Shown: positions 7,346 through 13,937 of the stretch, piece after piece
Numbering within the stretch: the first letter of the stretch is position 1
How the letters are laid out: each line of letters begins with the position of its first letter
DNA from: Coemansia sp. RSA 1804
Lineage: Eukaryota > Kickxellomycota > Kickxellomycetes > Kickxellales > Kickxellaceae
Length of the DNA: 13,937 nucleotides
Assembly: GCA_027578815.1 (NCBI GenBank)
Contig: JANBTH010000602.1
Location: 1-13,937 of the forward strand
Direction: 5' to 3'
Translations under genes and position numbers: made by a program
The notes under the pieces: generated by a model
What the model was told of the DNA's origin: nothing
What the model saw: only the letters and a program-made list of their open reading frames with translations
Database searches by the model: none

Positions 7346-8387
7346 ATGGGTGCATACAAGTATCTCGAGGAGCTCACCAAGAAGAAGCAGTCGGATGTCA
7401 TGCGCTTCCTTCTGCGCGTTCGCTGCTGGGAGTACAGGTAAGGTGTCTTGATCAACGACAGCGTCGCTTGATGCATGAATTCTCTGTATTTGTAGGGAGG
7501 GTTAATCAGGGTCTCGGTGCCATTGCTAGGTAACTTGGGCTTGGTGTAGCTGCGATATGTTTAGTGTCCTGAACACGGAGCTGCGGCTACATCAAAATTT
7601 GCGAGCACAGTGTCCACAAAACCTTGAGCAGCGCAGAGATGTACTGCTGGAGCTTTTTTTAGACCCGCTGCATTTTACCAACTATGTCGTTCCAACTGAA
7701 CTGGCATAGTTGAGGCGCTTATACTGGCCCTTGTTCCGATGACTTCTCTTCGCGTTTGGCATTGATGGCTTTGTTAACATTGAACCAGGAGCAATGTCTC
7801 TCTATCTGTCCATGTTTTCTTTTGCACCAATTTGTATGTGATATTATGGGGTTGATGACGCTAGGCAGCTGAATGCTATTCATCGTGCCTCGCGCCCGTC
7901 GCGTCCTGACAAGGCCCGTCGTCTGGGATACAAGGCCAAGCAGGGCTACGTTGTCTACCGCATTCGCATCCGCCGTGGTAACCGCAAGCGCCCCAACCCC
8001 AAGGGCCAGGTCTACGGTAAGCCCGTGCACCAGGGTATTAACGAGCTCAAGCTGCAGAAGTCGAAGCGCGCCGTTGCCGAGCAGCGTGTCGGCAAGCGCT
8101 GCGCTAACCTGCGTGTGCTGAACTCGTACTGGGTCAACCAGGACTCGACCTTCAAGTTCTACGAGGTCATTCTTGTCGATCCATCGCACAAGGGCATCCG
8201 CCGCGACCCTCGCATCAACTGGATCGCAAAGGCTGTCCAGAAGCGTCGCGAGGCCCGTGGACTCACCTCGGCTGGCCGCAAGAGCCGCGGCATTGCCAAG
8301 GGTCATCTCTACAACAACACCCGTGGTGGAGGTCGCTACCACAACTGGAAGCGCAACAACACCCTGTCGCTGCCTCGCTACCGCTAA
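7346..8387 (+). CDS. RPL15: 60S ribosomal protein eL15 (RPL15), 2 exons
   Basis: eL15 is a large-subunit protein of the cytosolic ribosome. Exon 1 is 7346-7437, the intron is 7438-7864 (GTAAGG...GCTAG, phase 2), and exon 2 is 7865-8387. The product is 204 residues, the same length as human and yeast eL15. Exon 1 reads MGAYKYLEELTKKKQSDVMR and then FLLRVRCWEYR, the canonical N-terminus. Exon 2 continues with QLNAIHRASRPSRPDKARRL, GYKAKQGYV, YGKPVHQGI, LRVLNSYWVNQDST, FYEVILVDP, RGLTSAGRKSRGIAKGH and the C-terminal NNTLSLPRYR. Exon 2 is GC-rich with strongly biased codon use, as expected of a highly expressed gene. A long antisense frame across exon 2 is a shadow of this bias. An AATAAA lies 117 bp past the stop. 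Confidence 0.98.
7438..7864 (+). other. RPL15 intron 1 (427 nt) with two inverted repeats
   Basis: The intron interrupts codon 31 (AG|G). It holds a possible hairpin with lower stem 7546-7553 paired to 7583-7590 (GTAGCTGC with GCGGCTAC, one wobble), an internal loop, and upper stem GTGT/ACAC (7564-7567 with 7573-7576). ACATCA at 7589-7594, matching the H-box pattern ANANNA, follows. A second, perfect inverted repeat is CAACTATG (7679-7686) with CATAGTTG (7705-7712). No ACA box at the right place was found, so an H/ACA snoRNA is only a possibility. Confidence 0.8.
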
Positions 8388-8503
8388 GCGTAGCATTCTC
8401 AGGCGTGCGTGGGTGCTCCTTGACAGCATGCAAAAACTCCGTTCGTTGTTTCTATGTTGTCGATTGTGCTAGTTTTCTTTTTTCTCGCATCTGTGCTGTC
8501 TTG

Positions 8504-8509
8504 AATAAA
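8504..8509 (+). terminator. Polyadenylation signal of RPL15
   Basis: A canonical AATAAA in the context TTGAATAAAACA lies 117 bp after the RPL15 stop codon and 316 bp before the MCM5 start. The assignment is by sequence and position. Confidence 0.6.
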
Positions 8510-8825
8510 ACACGACCCTGCTATAAAACGCAGCAGCAGCAGCACTTGCGGGCTTCGTGCTTGGGCTGCTCATGATTTGAGATCAGAGCAACAATCAAAA
8601 GCATGCTGAAAAATTTAATGTAAACAGAACAACATGGGCAGGGTTTTTATTTGGCGTCAACCTTTCCCTCCGCTGTTCTCTCACTTCCGCTTCTGCACTC
8701 TGAACGCGAAAAGCTATTTATTTGGTTTATTTATTTATTTGTTTATTTACCGTTTGTTTTGCGTCCTTTGAGTGACGAGGCGACCGAATTGGCTATTAGT
8801 ATATACCAACAAGAGCAAACGCAGC
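8510..8825 (+). promoter_or_regulatory. MCM5 upstream region with SCB/E2F-like site and TTTA repeats
   Basis: About 315 bp lie between the RPL15 poly(A) signal and the MCM5 ATG. AACGCGAAAA at 8703-8712 contains CGCGAAA, which fits the Swi4-type SCB consensus CRCGAAA, and on the other strand reads TTTCGCGTT, close to an E2F site. Both are typical of G1/S-regulated genes such as the MCM family. TTTGGCGTC near 8650 is a weaker E2F-like match. Repeated TTTA/GTTTATTTA units at about 8716-8760 include forkhead-like TGTTTAT. No coding potential is recognised. Confidence 0.45.
8716..8760 (+). repeat. Imperfect TTTA/TTTG tetranucleotide repeat
   Basis: A run of imperfect TTTA units interspersed with GTTTA and TTTG ends at GTTTGTTTT. 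It lies 66-110 bp upstream of the MCM5 ATG, so it is probably in the promoter or leader. Confidence 0.65.
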
Positions 8826-10988
8826 ATGTCTGGACAAGGCTGGGACGCAGGCAAGGTGTACACACGCAACGTGCACAAGGGCGAGGAGGTCAAGAACGAC
8901 CGCTCGAAGCTCCAACAGACACTGTATGACTTTATCCAAAACTTCCGCGACGACAGTGTGTTTGTGTACCGCGACCAGCTGCGTCAGAATCTGGCGATAG
9001 GCGATAGCGTACTGAATGTCAACCTGCAGGACGTGGCGAGCTTTGACGAGTCGCTATCGCAGCAGCTTGTCAGCCATCCGTCGGATATTTTGCCTCTGTT
9101 TGAGCTGGCAGCACGCAACAGCGCACGCAGGATTGTTGCACCTGGCTCGGAGGGGCTGCAGGAAGTGCCAGAGATGCAGGTCACGCTGCGCTCCAACACA
9201 AACATCGTCAACATCCGCGAACTGGGCTCTAGCCACATATCCAAGCTGGTCTGTGTGTCTGGAATCGTGATTGGTGCGTCGTCCTTGGCTTCGAAGGCGA
9301 CATCGGTTCTCCTGCAGTGCCGCAGCTGCCGCCACACAAAGCTGATGCCCGTGGGAGGTGGGTTTTCGGGAGTGCAGATTCCCAGAGTGTGCGACCGCGA
9401 GCAGGTTGCTAACAGCGAAAGGTGCCCGCTGGATCCGTTTGAAATAATGACGGACAAGTGTACCTTTGTTGACCAGCAGACGCTCAAGGTGCAGGAGGCG
9501 CCGGATCTGATTCCTGTGGGCGAGCTGCCTCGCCACATAGCAATGAGCGCCGACCGGAACCTGACCAACAAAGTGTTCCCAGGCTCGCGCGTTACGATCA
9601 CAGGCATCTTCACTGTCTACCAGAGCAGGAACATGAAGGGCTCGAACGCTGTGGCCATCCGCCAGCCCTATCTTCGGGTTGTTGGGATTGAGATCAACAA
9701 GAGCGGCAATAGCTTCACCAAGCGCGTGTTCACTCCGGCCGAGGAACACGAGTTTGTGGCGCTGTCGCGCAGTCCAGACATATACAACAAGTTCTCCAGC
9801 AGCATTGCGCCGTCGATCTACGGAAACGAGGATATCAAGAAGGCGGTTTCATGTCTTCTGTTTGGCGGGTCAAAGAAGGCGCTTCCCGACGGCATGCGTC
9901 TCCGCGGAGACATCAATGTGCTGCTTCTTGGCGACCCTGGTACGGCCAAGAGCCAGCTGCTGAAGTTTGTTGAAAAGGTGTCACCCATCTCAATATACAC
10001 GTCAGGCAAAGGAAGCAGCGCGGCTGGGCTGACAGCGTCGGTAATCAAGGATCCAGCATCGCGCGAGTTCTATCTTGAGGGCGGCGCAATGGTACTGGCC
10101 GATGGAGGCGTGGTATGCATTGACGAGTTCGACAAGATGCGCGATGAGGACCGCGTTGCAATCCACGAAGCGATGGAGCAGCAGACAATTTCGATTGCCA
10201 AGGCCGGAATCACCACGATTCTCAATGCGCGCTCTTCCGTGCTTGCTGCAGCCAACCCTCTTTTCGGGCGCTATGACGACACAAAGGCGCCGGGCGAGAA
10301 CATCGACTTCCAGACCACAATTCTGTCGCGTTTTGACATGATTTTCATTGTCAAGGACGAGCACAACGAGCAGCGCGACCAAACCATTGCGCGCCACGTC
10401 ATGCAGGTGCATGCTACGCGCGCTGCGGTGGAGGTCGAGGGTGGCGAGCTGGATCTGGAAACCATGCGCCGCTACATTGCCTACTGTAAGGAGCGGTGTG
10501 CGCCTCGTCTGTCTGCTGAGGCGGCGGAGAAGCTGAGCAGCTTCTTTGTTGCCATGCGCGCGCAGCTGTGGAACATGGAGCGCGATTCGACGGAGCGCTC
10601 GGTCATTCCAATCACCGTCCGCCAGCTTGAGGCCGTTGTGCGCATCACCGAGTCGCTTGCCAAGATGACGCTGGCGCCTGTGGCTAACATTGAGCACGTG
10701 GATGAGGCAATTCGTCTCTTCCGCATGTCAACCATGGATGCTGTACAGAGCGGCCAGGGCGACGGCTCCACGCGGTCGGATCTGTCTGCCGAAATGCGCC
10801 GGGTCGAGCAAGAGATCCGCCGCCGTCTTCCGATCGGCTCGCAGGTGTCCGTGCGTGCCATCAAGAACGACTTTACCGCCCAGGGCTTCTCCGCCCACTC
10901 AGTCGACAGGGCGCTGTACCTGCTTGTTCGCCAGGAGACGCTGCAGTTCAAGAGCCAGAGAATGCTTATTCAGCGCGTTGGGGCCTAG
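8826..10988 (+). CDS. MCM5: DNA replication licensing factor MCM5
   Basis: MCM5 is one of six subunits of the MCM2-7 replicative helicase and part of the Mcm2-Mcm5 gate. The 720-residue protein shows an N-terminal domain with zinc ligands Cys165, Cys168, Cys189 and Cys200, and the conserved CPLDPF and PRH blocks. The AAA+ domain has Walker A GDPGTAKS (369-376), the YTSGKGSSAAGLTA stretch, Walker B CIDEFDKM (Asp433, Glu434), AANPLFGR near the sensor 1 region, and the arginine finger in LSRFD (Arg502). The C-terminal segment PRLSAEAAEKL, the IPITVRQLEA block and a winged-helix-like end follow. It is specifically MCM5, judging by SASFDE-like VASFDESL, ARNSARRIV and GGSKKALPDG. The start is the ATG at 8826 (MSGQGWDAG); an open frame extends to a GTG at 8772, but without ATG or similarity. 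No intron interrupts the 2.16-kb frame. Confidence 0.98.
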   Translation: MSGQGWDAGKVYTRNVHKGEEVKNDRSKLQQTLYDFIQNFRDDSVFVYRDQLRQNLAIGDSVLNVNLQDVASFDESLSQQLVSHPSDILPLFELAARNSARRIVAPGSEGLQEVPEMQVTLRSNTNIVNIRELGSSHISKLVCVSGIVIGASSLASKATSVLLQCRSCRHTKLMPVGGGFSGVQIPRVCDREQVANSERCPLDPFEIMTDKCTFVDQQTLKVQEAPDLIPVGELPRHIAMSADRNLTNKVFPGSRVTITGIFTVYQSRNMKGSNAVAIRQPYLRVVGIEINKSGNSFTKRVFTPAEEHEFVALSRSPDIYNKFSSSIAPSIYGNEDIKKAVSCLLFGGSKKALPDGMRLRGDINVLLLGDPGTAKSQLLKFVEKVSPISIYTSGKGSSAAGLTASVIKDPASREFYLEGGAMVLADGGVVCIDEFDKMRDEDRVAIHEAMEQQTISIAKAGITTILNARSSVLAAANPLFGRYDDTKAPGENIDFQTTILSRFDMIFIVKDEHNEQRDQTIARHVMQVHATRAAVEVEGGELDLETMRRYIAYCKERCAPRLSAEAAEKLSSFFVAMRAQLWNMERDSTERSVIPITVRQLEAVVRITESLAKMTLAPVANIEHVDEAIRLFRMSTMDAVQSGQGDGSTRSDLSAEMRRVEQEIRRRLPIGSQVSVRAIKNDFTAQGFSAHSVDRALYLLVRQETLQFKSQRMLIQRVGA

Positions 10989-11984
10989 CTCCAGCTGCGT
11001 ACTCCTCTTGCTTCCTTGCTTTTCTTTTGCCATCTCGTTTTCTCTTTCTGTTTTTCTGCAATAGCATGTGCTGACCTGGCCGATTCGGCCATGCTTGTCT
11101 GCCTTTCCACCGATTCCCGCAAACCCCGCCAATTTCTGGGCTCTTACTCCACGTGCCTATGTTTGCTGAAACACATGATGGGTCTACTGTGCCACTCGTT
11201 GATCCCTTTGCAATCACCCATGCGCCAGGTGCCAGATCATTCTGCATAGCTCTACGCGGCTTCTCGCTGATCTGGATTCGATGGACTGCGTGCTCTTGTC
11301 CGATCCTGTCATCAATCGCATTATGTTAGCCGTGTAAGCGCATACAGCTGCCTGGCTTGCCCGTGGGGTCGGTCGTAGCAGGCGTGCAGCAACAGCTCTG
11401 TCCGCTCTTGATGCTGGAATGGTGAAACAACCCACGGAAGGATGTAGGTGCTGCTGGTAGCGTGCCAGAACCAGATAGATTCCTGCATTTTCGGTAACTT
11501 TGATTGGATCTGCTTCTAACGCTGGCCAACGCTTTGGTGGCTCGGCCCACACTCTCGCCCAGGCGTGAGACATCTTTTTTCCTGCTCAAGCTTTGCGTGC
11601 GTTTATGCCTTGAGTGGCTTTCCTCTCCCCTCATCTTTCTTTCTGGTGTTTCTGGTGCTGGGTTTCCCCCGTTTACCAACCTTTCTTGTTCAATTAGCTT
11701 ATTCCTATTATTCTTATTATTACTATACCCACTTCCTTTCATTTGTGCTTCTCTTGCAAACTTTTCTCCGTCTTTGTAGCAAGCCGCAAGTCAACTCTCG
11801 CCTGTCGGCGTGTGTGTACGCTTGCTAGCATAGCATTCTTTCAATTAAACCTTGTTCATTTTATATTATTCGTGTGCTGCATTCGCAAGCTGTTCTAGCC
11901 CCCCAGCGTACTTACCCAAAGCACCGCTGACTTTTGTCGACTTTGGTGACCCTTGCAATCTCCCTTTACTGTTTTGGATTTTGA

Positions 11985-12005
11985 ATGCCGCTCTTTCATT
12001 TGTAA
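11985..12005 (+). other. Upstream ORF of six codons in the presumed leader of the WDR26/Gid7 gene
   Basis: ATG CCG CTC TTT CAT TTG TAA ends four bases before a GTAAGC splice donor at 12009. I saw no ATG between the likely splice acceptor (12163) and the main start at 12324, so this would be the nearest upstream AUG if the leader begins before 11985. Its use depends on the unmapped transcription start. Confidence 0.35.
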
Positions 12006-12008
12006 AAG

Positions 12009-12163
12009 GTAAGCACCCTTGGTGACACTCCACAGAACCTCAATGTTGCTCTGCCACTTTTGCGCCTTCTTGTTGCACTGTGTATTAAGGAGAATCCTGC
12101 TGCTTGGCTAGGATACAAGACCTTCCTGTTCTTCTTCCTTTATTTTTTTTTTGGTTCTTTTAG
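12009..12163 (+). other. Candidate 5'-UTR intron of the WDR26/Gid7 gene
   Basis: The donor AAAAG|GTAAGC at 12008/12009 and the acceptor TTCTTTTAG at 12155-12163, behind a ten-T run, make a good GT-AG pair (155 nt). An alternative acceptor TTCTAG at 12190-12195 would give 187 nt. The coding frame of exon 1 is blocked by TAA at 12180-12182 upstream, so the intron would lie wholly in the untranslated leader if the 12163 acceptor is used. Confidence 0.4.
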
Positions 12164-12323
12164 TGGCATCGAGACAAAATAAGCAAAGATTCTAGGCAAC
12201 TCTCAAAGGACTCCGAAGCGCAAGCGGGGCTTAGGGGTCGCGGTGGATTCTCAGCGGCCAACCAAACAGCAAAAGCCCGAGGGAACTTCAAACTCTTGTG
12301 CTATATCTGGGACACAACAACCA

Positions 12324-13937
12324 ATGACCCTCTCCCTTGATAACCCGTCTCCACCGACTAATGGCTCTGCGCTGGACAGAGGTGCATCTTCTTCCAGGAG
12401 AAACGGCAACATCGGTTCGTCTACATCCGGAGACAGCCGCTCACGCTCGTTGTCGGTGTCTGAAAATGGCAGCTCCAGTGATGGCAGCGAACATGCTGAA
12501 ACCAAAGGCACTTCATCAGGCCCAGAAGGCTTTGGATCTTTGAAGCGCTACCCAGGCCTGTCTCAGCAAGCAAACCGCACCTGTCTGCGGGAATCGCAGT
12601 TCTCGGAAGAACAGGTCGTGCGGCTAATGCTTCAGGAGCTTCGAGATAGAGGGTTTACTGATACTTTTGAGTTACTTCAGCGCGAGTCTGGCCATACATT
12701 AGAGGATGAGGCGATTGCACAATTCCGTGCCAATGTGTTGGCAGGCAAGTGGACGGATGTTGAAAGGGCAATGCCGTCGATTATTGCTTCTGATGTTGAC
12801 TCTGAGAGAACAAAACATGTAAGTAAATAATGTCCGCTTATTCACTGTCTGTTATTAGGTTGTTGCTGTTGACGTGAAGGTGGTGATAATGGCAGTGTTT
12901 TTCTCTCTCGCCTTTGTCGATTGTTCAGCTTCACCATCTCCTTCATTTGGATGCGAGCCGCCTTTTTCGCTGTGTGTGACCGTCATATGCTCATATTGTG
13001 TTTATTCTTCTATTACTGTCAACACATTGCAATCCATATCTTTCCTTTGCAGCGCCATTCTCGCCCAGTCTTTGTCTTTATTAAAGTACACTAGAGTATT
13101 ATCTGACATACTAACATGTTGAATTGTTGGATTAATCAATTCGACTGTAGGCAGCACTATTTATCATTAAGCGTCAGCAATTCCTCGAGCTTCTGGAAGC
13201 GCGCAAGCTTAAGCAGGCGTTGCTTATTTTGCAGAACGAACTCAGCATGCTGACAAGTGACATTCCACAGCTCCATCGCTTGTCGAGTCTGCTGATGTGT
13301 CCATCTACAGCCGAGTTGCACACCACAGCGGGCTGGGATGGTAGCGCAGGCCGTTCCCGGTATCTCGTTCTCGAATCCTTACAAAGATACATTTTACCTG
13401 GGAAAATGGTGCCAGTCCACAGGATGGAATCCTTGTACTCGCAAGCAATTATGCATCAGTGCGAAACCTGCGAGCGCCATGTTCAGTCTGTGGACAAGAA
13501 CCTCTACATTGACCACAAGTGTCCTCAATCTATTTTTCCGCTAGAACTGCAAATCAACCTCAAGGGCCATAAGGATGAAGTGTGGTATGTTGCCTTTTCG
13601 CCTGATGGTCGGTATCTGGCGTCGGCATCGTGCGACAAGACGTGCATTATATGGAGGACTATAGACTACTCCATCGTAAGGACTCTTGTCGGACACGAAG
13701 GCGAAGTATCGTATCTAGCTTGGTCCCCCAACAGCAAATATATTGTTTCTGCGGATAGCGAAAAGGTTCTTCGTCTTTGGGACGTTGAGACGGGCGAGAC
13801 GCTCCAGACCTTTGAGGGCCATAGCGAGACAGTGACCTCGTGCCGCTGGTTGGGCGACAACGACAAGTTTATTTCTGGCGGCATGGACCAGAAGATTATC
13901 ATCTGGAGCACCAAGGGCAATGTGATCAAGCAGGTCG
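12324..13937 (+). CDS. LisH-CTLH-WD40 protein, WDR26/Gid7 ortholog (GID/CTLH E3 ligase subunit), 3' end outside window
   Basis: WDR26/Gid7 is the WD40 scaffold and substrate-engaging subunit of the GID/CTLH ubiquitin ligase. Coding exon 1 is 12324-12818, the intron is 12819-13150 (GTAAGT...CTGTAG, phase 0), and exon 2 is 13151-13937, open to the edge. The 427 visible residues begin with a Ser-rich, probably disordered segment (about 1-90). A LisH motif (about 93-125, FSEEQVVRLMLQELRDRGF) and a CTLH region that continues across the splice (HTLEDEAIAQF ... FLELLEARKLKQALLILQ) follow. A linker leads to three WD40 repeats starting at LKGHKDEVWYVAFSPDGRYL, LVGHEGEVSYLAWSP and FEGHSETVTSCRW, closing with IIWR, RLWD and IIWS. 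The first in-frame ATG is 12324; the frame also opens at a GTG at 12243 but has no ATG there. Further WD40 repeats are expected beyond 13937. Confidence 0.92.
12819..13150 (+). other. Intron 1 of the WDR26/Gid7 coding region (332 nt)
   Basis: The GTAAGT donor follows ERTKH and the CTGTAG acceptor precedes AALFIIKRQQFLELL, joining two halves of the CTLH domain in phase 0. The intron is pyrimidine-rich, and I see no RNA gene or other element in it. Reading through the donor hits a stop after three codons. Confidence 0.88.

Larger units (their letters stand above)
10989..12323 (+). promoter_or_regulatory. Long intergenic region / leader between MCM5 and the WDR26/Gid7 gene
   Basis: These 1.3 kb carry no gene I recognise. 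The plus strand is strongly pyrimidine-rich, especially at about 11000-11060, 11560-11780 and 12120-12165, and long antisense frames at 11214-11742 probably reflect that skew. A palindrome with 7-base arms (TGGCCGA, T, TCGGCCA) lies at 11077-11091 and a CACGTG at 11150-11155. Near the right end there is a six-codon upstream ORF (11985-12005), immediately followed by a GTAAGC donor at 12009. A poly-T tract and TTTTAG at 12158-12163, or TTCTAG at 12190-12195, offer acceptors. I read this as a probable 5'-UTR intron of the downstream gene. Confidence 0.4.

Noticed and set aside
7438..7864. C/D-box snoRNA in the RPL15 intron (TTGATGA near 7853, CTGA at 7569 and 7694)
   Set aside because: The C-like element lies downstream of the D-like ones and next to the splice acceptor, where it is more likely part of the branch region.
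8772..8825. Eighteen extra N-terminal codons for MCM5 from a GTG
   Set aside because: There is no ATG, it translates promoter-like sequence without similarity, and MSG at 8826 agrees with the MCM5 N-terminus.
9054..10697. Long antisense ORFs (about 230 codons each) across MCM5, and similar ones across PDI and RPL15
   Set aside because: They lie fully inside strongly supported genes and result from biased codon use in GC-rich coding DNA.
11214..11742. Two overlapping minus-strand ORFs (119 and 138 codons) after MCM5
   Set aside because: They are low complexity, basic or Ser/Arg-rich, have no recognisable family, and are explained by the pyrimidine skew of the region.
12243..12323. Extension of the WDR26/Gid7 exon 1 from a GTG
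   Set aside because: The frame is open but has no ATG before 12324. It could be coding only if an upstream exon splices in frame, and the open upstream frame (about 11850-12008) has no ATG either.
1..13937. CRISPR arrays, insertion sequences, toxin-antitoxin or phage-defence systems
   Set aside because: The window is eukaryotic with spliced housekeeping genes; no repeat-spacer pattern, terminal inverted repeats or transposase was seen.

Overview
The window looks like a stretch of a eukaryotic nuclear genome, most likely fungal. Seven protein genes are readable, all housekeeping. Four of them need GT-AG introns to read correctly. The protein disulfide isomerase ends in the ER-retrieval signal HDEL, which fungi commonly use. 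Gene spacing is compact (0.17 to 1.3 kb) and introns are few, 150-550 nt long, with GTAAGT-like donors. An early-diverging (zygomycete-grade) fungus would fit, but that is an inference from overall impression, not from a diagnostic marker.

Layout: (1) 1-803, minus strand: the 5' end of the exportin-1 (CRM1/XPO1) gene in four exons, running off the left edge. (2) 1644-2694, plus: 60S ribosomal protein uL11 (RPL12), two exons. (3) 3802-5412, plus: a classical a-b-b'-a' protein disulfide isomerase with HDEL; its second active site is CSYC instead of CGHC. (4) 5580-6680, minus: deoxyhypusine synthase, convergent with the PDI. (5) 7346-8387, plus: 60S ribosomal protein eL15 (RPL15), two exons, divergent from deoxyhypusine synthase. 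(6) 8826-10988, plus: replicative helicase subunit MCM5, intronless here. (7) 12324-13937, plus: a LisH-CTLH-WD40 protein orthologous to WDR26/Gid7 of the GID/CTLH ubiquitin ligase, two exons visible, running off the right edge.

The genes do not form an operon or a dedicated pathway. Three concern translation (uL11, eL15, and deoxyhypusine synthase, which activates eIF5A). The others serve nuclear export, ER folding, DNA replication and regulated protein degradation. XPO1/RPL12 and DHS/RPL15 are divergent pairs that share upstream regions of 840 and 665 bp; PDI and DHS are convergent with only 167 bp between stop codons.

I see no mobile element, CRISPR array, tRNA or rRNA, and no evidence of an undescribed multi-gene system. 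The most notable points are the CSYC active site, the six-base first coding exon of XPO1, possible structured RNA in the RPL15 intron, a G1/S-type promoter element in front of MCM5, and the long, probably spliced leader with an upstream ORF in front of the WDR26/Gid7 gene.
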